This document shows, piece after piece, positions 15,231 to 27,624 of a stretch of DNA of 64,000 nucleotides (positions within the stretch are counted from its first letter, which is position 1; each line of letters opens with the position of its first letter). The notes beneath the pieces were generated by a model that was not told where the DNA came from, did no database searches, and worked only from the letters and a program-made list of their open reading frames with translations. Source of the stretch: Haliotis asinina (lineage: Eukaryota > Mollusca > Gastropoda > Lepetellida > Haliotidae); NCBI RefSeq assembly GCF_037392515.1, contig NW_027133918.1, positions 1 to 64,000 on the forward strand, in the 5' to 3' direction. Made by a program: the position numbers and the translations under genes.

Positions 15231-18200
15231 CTCAACGTCGTTTTACAATAAGAAACGTCTCTGAATGCACTTTATGAGTTTGCTTCTCTTCGAATCAATT
15301 TTTCAGAAATGTTTTATATACATGCTGTAAACACTCTGTCGAGTGAAAGAGTTTACATGTAAAATTACAGCCATTTTGTTCACGTGACTTTTTCACAAGG
15401 AAATTATCTCACAGCGATAAACAGCCCGGTCGCACGGAAAGCGAAACTAGGCTCCCTCTGAAAAAGACAAGCAGAAAAAACATTACCTCATACTCAAATG
15501 CCGGGACTAACAGAGACGGTGAGATAACATTTTACTGTTGATGTTTCATCATACTGTTAAAATACGGGTAAAAATCAATCGATTCCTTAACTCACCGGGT
15601 TGTTCGCTTCTGATTTGACCATTTAATAACAACTTTCGTGTCATCATAGTGTAGAATTTCAGTTTCATTCTCTTTACCGTTATAAATTCGCAGATTTAAT
15701 TTCTAAGACTCTCACCATGTAGGGATACGTGGTTTTTATGCTGACTTAATTAAGGTAAGTTGTACAATAAACGTTATATTACAACCTTTCATGCAATTTA
15801 TCACTTGGGGTTTATAAACCATAAATACATGCTCTGTTACAGCTGTAACATCGCTGAAACAAATATCTGCTCATGATATCGTCACAATTGTACAATCAGC
15901 TCCTCTTTTCGCAGAAATTTCTAATAGATTTTCGCCTCTATTCACTCATAATGAACCGTCGTTGGTAATAACTAGAGTACATGAACATGTGGACACTGTT
16001 AGAGCGTTAGAGGTTTGGGTCAGACAATGAAGCGCCTGGAGAGATTTGAGTCAGTGTATCTATACAAAATAGGTCTATAGCTCACAAAGAATACACACTT
16101 CCCTGGTAATGTTTCACTTTCAGTGAGTGAAGTCACTGGAGACTTAAGTTTCATAAGTCATGACTTAACTAGCTTCTATGGCAGTTGAACATCGTTATCC
16201 ATGAACCCCTGGTGTTGGATGTTTGGTGTAGCTTGTGATATGACTAAGTATAAAGTTTTCAATTTACGTCAGTGTCTCTCATGTACACCACTTTGTAAAA
16301 ATATTGGACCATTAATGGCAATATAAAACATTACCTGTTTTTTTCTATTACGATGCAACGTTCCTGTGCAGGCCCGTTGTCAATCAAGCGTGTTTTCAGA
16401 GATTCATTCATGTGTACACGTGCTTGACAACGGTACAAGAACAAACCTCCCAGTCATAATAGAGTACCGATTTTGTCCTCCACAAGAATATCTTGCCTTT
16501 ACCCTTTGTCTCCATCTACATATATCAATCCAACAATAATGAATAGCTCAGTCATTAGCCCTGATTTTGAGGAATTTTCCACCGTCATCATAATATGAAG
16601 AGCTTCTTTGCGTTTTTAAGCACAGGAATTGTCGATGTATTCCTTGAAAATAAATAATTTCCTTATTTCTGATTGTACGAAATGGGGGTCAAATGTTGAT
16701 GTAACGTTGTATAATGTATCACCTAATTTGCAGTCTTTGGGAAGCGTTCAGAAATGGTTCCATGGATATACGTATTTACAGTACACGTTCCATTTATGCT
16801 AATCCCGTTATCAAGCAAGGAATGAGTACATCATTGTTTGTTGGAACTTTAGAAGTTGGTCAGTCAATAACAAGCCATGCGCCTTTATGGATAACACCTT
16901 TTTGTGTAATTGCGTAGAGCGACGTGACAGATTATATACATTATTAAGTTGTATATCAATAAAACTTTCTCTCTTGTTAAAAGTCAAATTTCATCAGAAT
17001 TAGAAGAATGTCATAATGTTCATTATGGTTCATGGCTAGAAAGTTAATAAGGGATGATAAGGCCACATATAAAAATATTCTTGTTTTTCATATACCGTCC
17101 AACCCAAAATACGACCCTGTCTTAATATTCTTTTCAGTTTTATACTCCTTCGAAAATGCAACTTTGACTCAAAATCTGCATGAGCGTTTCACAGTTTTGA
17201 ATTTCCATGGGAGAAAAGGTGTAAAGTTCCCCCGAATTCAAGATGTTTTGTCATAAAATAGATTTATATGTAAAAGTTAAATCCGCCCGTAAGACACAAA
17301 CACGCTTATCCCTTCCTCTCGGTACCATGAGTGAGCAAGCGCTGCTTGGGGCGATACCACGTCAGGTCAACAGGTCATACCGATAAGTGAAGTTCAGTGA
17401 CCATGATGTTGGTGAAACAATAACAGTTTCTCGTGCTGGTGATTCAATGCTGACTTCAGGCACGATTTGAGTAATTCACGTATAAACAGGTAGTGCCCCG
17501 TGTTATTAACGTATCGCTTAATGGCACCTTCGCCAACATTCCATCTGAGGCTATGTTCATTTCACTACTAGCAATTGTACACAATTAGCACTCATATCGT
17601 GACCCGAAGTCATTTAAGTCTTCACATGAAGATATTCCCTTGTCTGTTTTCCAGCAAGCCAGTCCTCCTTATAAGTAAAACAAGATCGGTGCTTGGTAAT
17701 TTGATTCATAGCGTTTATCATCCTAAACCACTGTTTATTGTGGATCGTTATATCAATCACTGGATTGTCTTTTTTCTGGCTCCACTATTTACAGATCGCG
17801 GTCCTACACATGAAGAAGAAATACAGGGGAAGACGATTTTTGTTCTGACCTACACTGGATGTTTTGTTTTTCATCAAGTAAAACATGCTCTGTATGAGGT
17901 TATTGTGCTGATTCTTGAACTATTGCGTCCATCTGTCTGAACTACTCTCAAACGAGCCATTTTATAACAACTCAAACACAATTTTGTTGTTGTTTTTCAA
18001 AGATAACTGTTGTCGTATTTACTGTGTTTATAGATTACGGGAGCTTAGATAATATGACTAATTAGGTTAGTGAAACCATTTACACTTTGTCCGAGGTAAC
18101 GGAGATTTGGTGACATCACACGGAAGTCAGTGAGATGTCTGTGGCAAAAGTATAAATGACATGTCGTCAAACTGGAAGACTTTTTTTTAAGAGTGCAGTA

Positions 18201-18820
18201 AAGCTTCACCATCCGAGAATGTGCTATTTTAGCAAATTTCATTAAACTCGTCATTCGAGCTTGTTACATGTATTAGTTTAATTGTAGGCTCAAAAGACGC
18301 ACAACGATACCGTTTAGTTTCTGTGAAGAACTCATTTGTAGCAGTTGAATGAATGAATGAATGAATGAATGAATGAATGATAATTGATTTGTATAGCGCC
18401 GGGCTTCCAGATTAAACATCACTGCTCAACGGCGCTTGCTGATGTGAGCTGAAAGTATGAGTTAGAATGGAGTCTTTTGTTGAACGATTTCTGATTTCCC
18501 GTTGTTGAACATTCTGCCGTTTTGGAGATGCAAAACATAGAGCCACTTCACCCATTTGCGGACGATTTCAAGCATTAAAGTCCAATTCTACATGGGGTTA
18601 AACTTGTTACAATTGCGCCATTATAATGCTTGGTTCTGTGCAAGAAACGAATGCACAGTTCTCGGAAACGTTAATGCACGTTTACGTTTGAAAATGTCAA
18701 TTTACATGTAAATGTCACAAAACGGTGGTTAGTAATATACATTTTCTGTCCTGAGGAATCCTGAGCAGTCCTTTGCCTACTTAAGGCCTTTTGGCTTTTA
18801 TACAGAGGTTAAGCAGAGGT
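15231..18820. other. non-coding stretch, no gene recognised
   Basis: About 3.6 kb of AT-rich sequence. Open frames here (for example 17575-17940) begin at non-ATG codons, resemble no family known to me and lack convincing flanking splice signals. A (GAAT)n run sits near 18346-18380. It is followed by TTTGTATAGCGCCG and CTCAACGGCGCTTGC, a pairing often seen at the 3' ends of invertebrate retroelements. No promoter or RNA gene is evident before the TATA box at 18821. Confidence 0.5.
18346..18440 (-). repeat. (GAAT)n microsatellite with retroelement-tail-like flank
   Basis: About eight GAAT units are followed by TTTGTATAGCGCCG and, some 40 bp on, CTCAACGGCGCTTGC. The two GGCGC-containing pieces look like a degenerate stem typical of LINE or SINE 3' tails. 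Orientation is judged from the microsatellite, which would be the 3' end on the minus strand. Confidence 0.5.
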
Positions 18821-18828
18821 TATAAAAG
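18821..18828 (+). promoter_or_regulatory. TATA box, putative promoter of the STAND-ANK-PTB gene
   Basis: TATAAAAG lies about 30 bp before a short segment (about 18855-18915) that ends at a consensus donor, CTG|GTAAGT. Together these look like a core promoter and a non-coding first exon. The link to the coding exons from 21062 is inferred; no transcript evidence is available. Confidence 0.4.
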
Positions 18829-18854
18829 GTTAAGCACCAGCCTATTTCAAAACT

Positions 18855-18915
18855 AAGATGTGAAGCTGTGGAAAGGCTGAACTAATTGGGAAGACCAATC
18901 CACAAGTTTCAGCTG
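18855..18915 (+). other. candidate non-coding first exon of the STAND-ANK-PTB gene
   Basis: The segment would start about 27-30 bp after the TATA box and end at the GTAAGT donor at 18916. Its only ATG is followed at once by TGA, so it would be untranslated. The next plausible acceptor in a good pyrimidine context is at 21060-21061, giving an intron of about 2.1 kb. Confidence 0.35.
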
Positions 18916-19132
18916 GTAAGTGTTTTAGGGATGTCATTATCATTTGCATGTACAAGTAAAGGAAATAGTGTTACAGATATGATGAAGCCGCTTTTAAAAT
19001 CAAAATAACTATTCCTGTTGTGCTTATACAAGACTTTTACATTTAGATTTCACTTGTTAACAGTGACAATCATGTGACCATATAACAATCATTTCTGATT
19101 TAACTTTTCAAAAGAAGCTAACCTTTTCAGAA

Positions 19133-19173
19133 AAACAAGATGCATGTTTTCCAAAAGCGCATGCATCTTGTTT
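19133..19173. other. perfect 14-bp inverted repeat (hairpin)
   Basis: AAACAAGATGCATG is followed by a 13-nt loop and then its exact reverse complement. The stem includes the ATGCAT palindrome. It lies in the inferred first intron of the STAND-ANK-PTB gene. Whether it is a transposon relic or a structured RNA cannot be told. Confidence 0.7.
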
Positions 19174-19271
19174 AAAGCAAAAGATAATACCTGCTGTAAA
19201 TGGAAACACTGGATGAGTTGAGGCTGAGGAGTCTCAGTCTGCCGTCACACGTCACCCGTTCACCAGGACTA

Positions 19272-19530
19272 GTGAAGGTCGGGGTAGAATAGGCCTTCAG
19301 CAACCCATGCTTACCGCAAAAGGCGACTATGCTTGTAGTAAGAGACGACTAACAGGATCAGGAGGTCAGGCTCGCTGACTGGGTTGACACATGTCATCAT
19401 CGGTTCCCAATTGCGCAGATCGATGCTCATGTTGTTGATCACTAATTTTCTGGTCCAGACTTGATTACGTACAGTCCACCGCCACATAGCTGAAGTATTG
19501 CTGAGTGCGGCGTAAAACGTAACTCAGTCA
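19272..19530 (+). repeat. interspersed repeat (GTGAAGGTC...GGCGTAAAAC family), near full length
   Basis: Landmarks in order are GTGAAGGTCGGGGTAGAAT, AACCCATGCTTACCGC, GACTAACAGGATCAGG, GACACATGTCATC, GATCGATGCTCATG, GGTCCAGACTTGATTACG and GAGTGCGGCGTAAAAC. This is the longest plus-strand copy of the family in the window and it lies in the inferred first intron of the STAND-ANK-PTB gene. Confidence 0.85.
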
Positions 19531-21061
19531 TCTATTCACCAAGGTATCAGCAGTCGTTTGTGGGGCCGATGTCAACAAACCAATCCTAAGCAACATCAGC
19601 CTCGACATATTAGACGTTGGATTATCACTGCAGGATCACTGCCAATCACAGCTTGTCAAGCTGTACGTTGCACTTCAAACTTCAAAGTTATGTTTTATTA
19701 AGTATTGACTGATGTATCTGCTGATACCCAGTTTACTGTCGTGAAATATGATAATGCTCACTGCAGGAATAACTGGGCATTCGAAATATGAATTTGAGTC
19801 TGCATATTCTGTCGGAATTCACAACAGACTTGTAAATGTTTCTACAATTTACGTGACGTTAAAGATCTAGTTAACAGTATAGGTTCAAGTAACGTTTAGT
19901 GGTATCAGGGCAATTTCTCTTCTGGGGAGAGACAAGGGCCAACATATTGAACTCTTTGGGAATCAAACCCATTAAACCACCAGACTCACCCAACGCCTTG
20001 AAACAGAAATTAAAGAAGTTCATTAAAATGTAAAATCTTTATGATGGATTTCTTCATCTGTTCTGATTAACTTGATTATATCTGATTATCGCCAAAAACA
20101 TTCCACTGGGCATGAAAGGAAATATAGTTATGACAACTGTGTGATTTCTAGCTGAAAATCGGAGATTTCACCTGGTAGTCTGTCCTAATCTGAACTGTAT
20201 ACTAAGGATAGAGTGATTATTTGTATGTTGTAAGTAGAGACTCCAAGGTTAAAACCAGGAAGTGGAAAGTGCTGTCAGTGACCCAGGAAATCGAAACCAG
20301 AGCCCACAAAAATGATACTATTGATTAACATATCTGCAATATGAAATATGAAAAGCCTTCAGTTAATATTTCCTTCTAAAAACACACGTGGTAATTTAAG
20401 TACAATATATGCAAGTGACAATAATCCTGAACATTAGAAACTTGACAACAATATTATTGTTGATAACTGTGAAACTGTGAAGATGGTAATTAGTATTACA
20501 TTCTTTGTCCATACAGTCAGCAATGACATGTTGCTATATGCACATTGTCTTGACGACATACATTGCTAAACAAGAAGGAAACCATTCAGTATATTTCAAA
20601 CATAGTTATGCAACAATGCATTACTTATCGTCTGTATTTCAACCTTGATGATAGAAATGAGACACACACCTCTTCGTAATAATGCACAGAGCATTCCTCT
20701 GTCGGATTCAGTTTTACAAGTGTCAAGTTTCTTATTTGGTTGAGTATATACATTCAGGTATCAGTTAAGGATATTACCATCCTATACCTAACAGTCAAAA
20801 ACGTCTGTAATGTTATACTGCAATCTGCATATTGCAATAACGAGCCAAAATAGTGAATTAATGAAAGGTCACCATGACATGCCGATCGTGTTTTTGGATT
20901 CTAGTCAACAAGTGTCCAGTAATTTGGTTCAGCATATACACAATTTATGACTTTAGACTGCCTTCCCAGTATCTGTTTATTGTCCAGTTTGTAAGTAGGT
21001 AAAGTACATGACTATGTTCTTGTTTCTACTTATTTTAAGTGTATTTCTCTACTTTTTGCAG

Positions 21062-24000
21062 CCATAAGGTACACCAGGGTCCCTACAGCCAGTCGCCATG
21101 GAAACGGATAGAGTCTACGTGAATTGGAAAGGCATTGATCCTACAGGACAAACCATGAGTCTGAACCGCCTTTATAGCAGGGATTCCTGGGATCGCGACG
21201 ACCCAGTGCTGTTGCACGACTTGTCTTCACATAACTGCAACTTGAGGCGCTCCATTGGAAACCACATCAACCAGACTATGGGTATAGCCGTGCCTTGTGA
21301 AGGGATGAACACGTACTTTGATGAACACTTTGACCACCAGGAGCCTATTTATAGCACAGTGAAAAGCACTGCCAAACAAAGAGCCATATGCTTCGAGAAC
21401 AACTTGTTTGATGAGAATTCAACAAATCTGATAGATGATAGAAAATATTCGGTAAACGTTATCAATATGAGTGCTGATGATACTCCATGCTTGCTGCCAG
21501 AGGTGCCGAGGTCAATACCTCTTGGAAAGGCCCAAACAAACTCTAGAACAGAACTGTCTCCAGTAATGTTCCGAAATCGACCACGCCCTTGTACGTCAAC
21601 GATTCAGTCAGAGAACATATATGAACCTGTGGGGAATCGCAGAGCGATCAGCGCCCCTCGGACGGTTCATAGTCAGTATATTAGCTTTGAGAGAGCGTTG
21701 TCGATGGAAGAAACACCACCAAGAATTCCTCCAAGGAATAAAATCAATCTTGACCAGCGCGACAGCTTCCTTTGCAACATGACCAGAAACGAGAGGGCTG
21801 AAAATACCAAGTCACACGACAAAAAGATATGTCTGCCAACCCAAATGCAGCCACAGACCATGGCTGGTAGATTATCTTGCCAACGCAAACAGAGTGCTAA
21901 CCTTAAACCGTCTCAAGACCCAACAAGGAGCTGTTGTCGAACTTGCAAGTCGATGGGGCTGAATGACCCAGGAATATCCTTCTCAGACACTTATGTCAAC
22001 ATGAAGAAAGACCGACAAAGTGAGACTGGTGCTGGGTTATCGAAAGACATGGATTGGAACCTGTATATCAGTACGGTCGCGACAGAAAGAACACCTTCAA
22101 GTGGTCATGCGCTTCAAGTACAGCCGACTGCTGTGACGCAAACGTCTGATTTTGAAAACAGGTATTCTCATTACAATATTGTCTAGCACATATTCATTGC
22201 AATGCTATCTTGCACGCATTCATTCAAAAATATCCTGCACATACTTGGTTGCATGCTTGAATGCCGACTTGAATAGATTCCGAGTGTTGTCTCACAGTGA
22301 GAGTAACTCCCGAAATGATGCATGCCTCAGACGTTTATCACTACTGTTAAGCCCACAAATACGGGCATGATATGATAAACTTAGAATTAACGCCGATGAA
22401 TCCAACTCACGTACGCAGGTTCCTGATATATCCAAGGGACATACTTTCCACCTCGAATGGGTGGCACCTTACGCCTGCGCTATTCATACCCCATCAACAC
22501 TAGGTAAGCACTAGTTTTTGCCACTTGAATTAATAAGACATCTTTACCTTTCAGGCAGTCGAGCGTCTTGTCTCGCTCCTGCAGTATTGATACTCTTTCA
22601 TCGGTGGCCACTTCCATTCACACACCAGCTTGGTTTGATGATTTGATTTCAACCAGTTTCGCTAACTATGCTGTGGGTCATCAGCGACACAGCCGCAGCA
22701 TTGGCACTCTGCCAGAGTCCATAGGTAAGTACAATGCATCTTAAGATGTATATTATAACCGTAAATTTTTAAAAATGACTCATGATATGCTGTGAAAATT
22801 TTATATTTAAATGTAGTTCTTTGTATAGTTGGATAGCAATGTACAACTAATTATTTTGTAAATGCCATACAGGTTTCCATAAGTGTAAGAATGATCGTAT
22901 CAAACTAAAGTATTTCGTATGATTTCAAGCATATTATAATCATGTGTTTATGTGTCACTATTACTTAGTTATGTTCTGAATAATTTTGTAATTTAAGGTA
23001 GTATGGACTTTATGAACAACATCAAAAGAGATCAACGAGTGTACTCAAAGACACATATATACCAACAAGTCAAAGCTCAGTTCAAACGAGATGGTCATAT
23101 CATCATCACTGGTCGACCAGGGACGGGGAAGACAGCCATGGCCTTTCAGATTCTCCGAGATATTACTGCTGAAGGAGCAACTCCAATTGTTGTTGACACC
23201 CCGGGAGACTTTCCAGATCGCAAACCGTGTGAAAATGTCGTCATCCTGATTGATGACATGTTTGGGTCATATAAATATGAAGGCCATGACATTGACTTAT
23301 GGACGAAGATACTTAAAAGGCTGGAAGGAATCTTGGATGAACAAACTAGAAAGCAGTACAGCAGTCCATCATTTTTCTTTATTTGTACGTCAAGGACGTA
23401 TGTCTTGAAAGAGGCACTGCCATTTCTTGGAAAGTATAACAGCACGATCTTCAGTAGCGAGTATATCGTTGACTTGGGAAAGGAGGGTGGCTATACGAAT
23501 GTGGAAATGATGAACATGTTAGACAATCACACGAAGGAAGGAATGATGCGTGGCCGTACAATCGATCGAGCAGAGAAAGAAGACATCGTTCACTGCGGTA
23601 CATATGCATTCCCACAAACATGTCAGCTCTTTACAGTAAGTCAACAACTGCCTGGAAAGCCATTACTTTTCTTCCAATGGCCCGTGAAGTATCTGGTGGA
23701 TATTCTTGAGCCCCTGTACCTCAGTGACAAGATGAAGTTTGTTGCTTTGCTCTTGATTGCAATCTATAGGAACAAACTGGACATCACACTGCTTTCAAAT
23801 GACAAGAATGTTGACGACGATTTTAAGGAAAGCGTCCAACTTGCTTTGAAGTACGCAGACGTGAAGGATCCCACATTAAAGCCGTCAGAAATCTATCAAG
23901 TTCTCAAGATACTGACTGGAAGTTTTATAGTATTGGACGGAGATTCCGTTTCCTTTCTTCATCCAGTCATATACGATGCTGTAGTCTACATCATCGGTGA

Positions 24001-25755
24001 GAGAGATTCTGAATTTGTCCTGAAACACAGCACAATGAGATTCATCTACGACAGAGTCAGATTGATTCCATCAACTGAATCCGGAACGGCCTCACGACCT
24101 ACAGAAGGGGACAGGTCACATTTTTTTCTCCATTTGTCACCAGCTCACTTCCAAATGTTGGCAAAACGTTTTGGGCAAGAAATATCAGCGGGGCATTTTG
24201 CACTCGTTTGTGCGCATGAAGCATGTGCACTTCCTGAGTTTGTGACGATCTTGTTTGAGTACCTTAAGCGTAAAGGGCGAGTGGCACGACCAGTTTCAAA
24301 ACTCTCCAAGAGACTGGGAGCGAGATGTACAATCCACAATTCTGACGTCATGTATGGTGGCAAGTTCCTGTATTGGACGGTATGGAACAAATCAATGGAG
24401 CTTTGTAAGATCTTCCTCGGGAAATTGTTCTTCACAAAGAGAGAACGATGTCAAGCTGTCATAGGATGCGCTCTATCTGGAAATGTCAAAGCAATGTCAC
24501 TTCTGTTGGATTCACTGGGATCCGACCATGCCACGTACGAGCTTGATTCATCATTGCCCTACCTAATGACGGACCATCCAGAACGTGTACAGAAGCTTGT
24601 CCTGCAGATAGTAATCCTCGGTTCGACGCCACTTCACATTGCATCAGAGAGAGGCCGACTTGGAATCGTGAAGCTTCTGCTATCAAGAGATTATGACATC
24701 AATGAAAAGGGACCAAGGGTTGCCGCAACACCACTCCACTACGCATGTCAAGGTGGCCACATGGATGTTGTTTGTCACCTACTGCAGAATGGAGCTGACA
24801 TCAACAGTCCTGACTGGGTGTGCAGGACTCCATTGCATTGGGCTGCGTCTTGTGGAGAGTCAGACGTCGTTAAGATCTTAACGTTCAACAATGCCAATCT
24901 TGATGTAAAGGATGATGAAGGGCTGACTCCACTTCATTGCGCAGCATGGGGTGGACATTTGCAGACATGCATTACTCTCTTGAATGGCGGGGCCTCACCT
25001 AAAGTTCGGACATGCTATAACAAGACTCCCTTGGACATCAGCATCGATGACAGCTTCAGAAGAAAGTTCCAAGACACAATCGGTATTTTGAAGGTTTTTT
25101 GGTAAATGTATTTTTTCCTCTAGCGGCTGTAGAGCAATAAAACTGACATGATAATTTTGTTCCTTCACTGAAAAAGAAATTATGGAACTGAAACATCGTG
25201 GCCAAAGCCAAATTCACATTGCTTACAACTAATACAGAGTTAATGTTAAAAACTGATGAAGGAGTTAGCATGCGCTCTGAGACGTTGTGTTGTCCACAAA
25301 TATATAAGTTGATATCCATAAATCTGACTTTTCATACATACAGCGATTTCCACGACGCGTCAGATCTTGGCGTCAGAATGCCTTATGTCTTGTACGTTGT
25401 TTCAGTTTTCGACTTTGATTGCTACGTGGACAATTCCGGGCAGGCTGCATACAGGGTTGGACTCCGTGGACCATTAATTCTGTCGGTTGCAGCGTCAGCA
25501 ATAATGATCAAGAGAACGAGGAATCATGAAATACTGTTCGAGTGGTCCTTCCGGTCAATCAGGCGGTTTGGCCACACTGAAATATCTTTCAAGTTTGAGG
25601 CTGGCAGAAACTGCGAGACTGGGGAAGGGGTGTTCATCCTGCTCACGATAGATGGCGCTGACATCATGGAATGCATCAGAATGAGACTGAAGTCACAAGA
25701 AGAATCCACAGAACCGGATCTGTTGATACACAGGAGGGCGCCGCCTGTCTATTAA
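21062..25755 (+). CDS. STAND NTPase with ankyrin repeats and C-terminal IRS-type PTB domain (coding 21098-25755, 4 exons)
   Basis: Exons: 21062-22161 (ATG at 21098), 22555-22724, 22998-25101, 25344-25755. Donors are CAG|GTATTC, ATAG|GTAAGT and TTTTG|GTAAAT; acceptors are TTTCAG, TTTAAG and ATACAG. Phases join without a break: coding length 3750 nt, 1249 residues. The start has a strong context (GTCGCCATGG) and an in-frame TAA at 21065 upstream. Residues 1-411 are low-complexity, with Tyr motifs at Y7 (YVN), Y85, Y175 and Y299 (YVNM), plus PRIPPR at 208-213. The P-loop GRPGTGKT is at 450-457, a Walker B-like ILIDDMFG near 494-501 and CTSR near 541: a STAND/nSTAND3-type NTPase. A helical linker follows. 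Four ankyrin repeats (TPLH motifs) and a partial fifth span about 953-1090. Residues 1113-1249 hold WSFRSIRRFG (from 1180) and FEAGRNCETGEG (from 1197), the hallmark of IRS/DOK PTB domains. It is probably a cytosolic sensor or adaptor; the ligand is unknown. If intron 3 is retained, translation stops at 25103 and the PTB domain is lost. Confidence 0.8.
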
Positions 25756-25912
25756 AGGGTCAGATTTGTGCACTTCAAATCCGCAGTGCCTTTAACGACA
25801 AACCAACTTTTCCAAGAACAGTCCACTTAAACATTTGTTGCCAATGCGCCAGATATAACTTCCAATGAAATTTAGACAGGCTGACAGGTAGGACAATTCA
25901 AATTGTTCCTGA

Positions 25913-25918
25913 CATTAA
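25913..25918 (+). terminator. candidate poly(A) signal ATTAAA
   Basis: This is the first near-consensus poly(A) hexamer after the stop codon at 25753-25755. It is weak and unsupported by transcripts. Confidence 0.3.
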
Positions 25919-25955
25919 AAACATAACATAGACAGTTTAGATTTAGACAGACATA

Positions 25956-26050
25956 TCAAATGGTGTCATAAAGATGTTTCTGACGTAAGAAGCATAAGAT
26001 TCCAGGATTCAGCATTTATACACACATTTCGTGTCAAATGGTGTCATAAA
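25956..26050. repeat. 17-bp direct repeat pair, 78 bp apart
   Basis: TCAAATGGTGTCATAAA occurs identically at 25956-25972 and 26034-26050, downstream of the STAND-ANK-PTB gene. The sequence between the copies is not repeated. Confidence 0.75.
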
Positions 26051-26807
26051 CAGCCTGGTAGAGTAAGTCAAACCTCTTGAAATGAAAATTGTGCCTCTTC
26101 GTATTATTATGCATTTTTATGTACCAGCGGAGAGTGTGTAAATAGTCAGTTGTATAACAACTATATTAACCTACACATAAAACGTGAAATGTTTTCCCCT
26201 CTTCCCTGAAGAAAATTTGGTTCCTTACAACTGATGATGGTTATGAGTTACGACATCAGTTGTTGGTAGACACACTTGATTACCTGTTAATGTTCTCGAT
26301 AACAGGAATTGTTGTGCATAATGTCAGTATTGAGACTGCCTTGTCCTCAATGGATTTCTACTCACCACCGTTATACACCTGGAATATCGCTCCAGGTGGC
26401 GTTAAACGACAAACGCTTAAAAACATTGCTTTTCCTGAGCATTTAACCTATACAGTCTTGGTAAGGATACGCTGAAAATGTTTATGTCTTCTTAAACTTT
26501 GCGCAGTTTGAACACTGAGACAAGGTTTTTGTTTCGTTGTTTATATTTTTATTATTAAGGATTGGTAGATCATTGAACCAGAGGTTGAAAGATTAAGATT
26601 AGGTATAGGTCAGACTCGGTCACGGAGGAATGGTCACATAATGAATGGTAGAGGTGATGTCAAATATAGGACTTTGAGGCACAGATAATAAGGTAGTCTA
26701 GTACCAATGGGCGTTTTATTGATACTTATCCCTCACTTTAATTGCTGTCTGCTTATTCTGGGCAGATTATGCCCTTTAACTTATAATGTACAGTTCACTA
26801 TGTATAA

Positions 26808-27255
26808 TGCCCCTGGTTATGACACCAATCCGGTTATGACGTCAGTTTTTGCTAGTATGGATTTCCACCGATTTCATGGATGTTACATTAAAATGCCAAT
26901 GCCACCGCCACACTTTCTCAGAACAAATGTTCCCGCCCCCTTGTAATGCCACTTTTTGTGCCAAATGACGGACTTTGCAAGTTGGTTGGTCTGATCAGCA
27001 GAATCCTCAGTGTGTGTACGGAGTGAAGTAATGCTTTTTTATCATCTGCTTCCTTGGTTATATTGCCACCATGCTTATAACACCAAGATGACGTTATAAC
27101 CGGGTAGACTACATGTAGATCGTTGTTCATTTATGTAAGGCTCTTTATCACTGGCTTCCCCAGTTATTTTGCAACCCTGGTTATAAGGCCATAAGTGATC
27201 CTATACCAATGGTGACGTTATATGTAGATTGTTGTTTATTTATGTACAGTTCCTG
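26808..27255. repeat. diverged repeat built on a TGGTTATAACACCAA-like motif
   Basis: Three related blocks start near 26808, 27062 and 27170. Each has a (C/A)TGGTTATAA/GACACC-like part followed by ATGACGT(TATAACC). The last two also share GTAGAT(C/T)GTTGTT(C/T)ATTTATGTA. Spacing is irregular and divergence is high. Confidence 0.45.
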
Positions 27256-27607
27256 GGACGTCTTTTTCAAATTTTTAATTCGTCCAGGACGTTCATGTGT
27301 GTTTTGTATTCCAAACTACGGCTGTGCGGTGATTACCTCCCTTCAACTGTTACCCGACCAAAACGCATTCGCATTAGTGTTGTCACGTATATTTTTCCCG
27401 GGACCACGTTACTGTGTAACATTTGAGTTTGAAAGGTGAAAAAAACATTGTCTGTTCTTTCCGCTAAAGTCTAGTCCATCGTACCATTCCAAAATATGAC
27501 ACAGACATGTATTAATATCTTACATGAATCATAACATATGGTATGGATACTAAGTTCTCAGGAAATATGAATCAGCATAGGGGAGATGGGGCTTGCGGGG
27601 AAGAAAT

Positions 27608-27624
27608 GGGGGGGGGGGGGGGGG
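27608..27624. repeat. poly(G) run of 17
   Basis: Uninterrupted G tract followed by AGGGG. It could form a G-quadruplex and is also a spot prone to sequencing length error. Confidence 0.9.

Noticed and set aside
17575..17940. 121-codon open frame
   Set aside because: It starts at a non-ATG codon, resembles nothing recognisable and has no convincing splice context.
22152..22370. 72-codon frame overlapping the end of the first large exon
   Set aside because: It is a shadow frame in the first intron. The donor at 22161/22162 and the phase-matched exon at 22555 explain the region.
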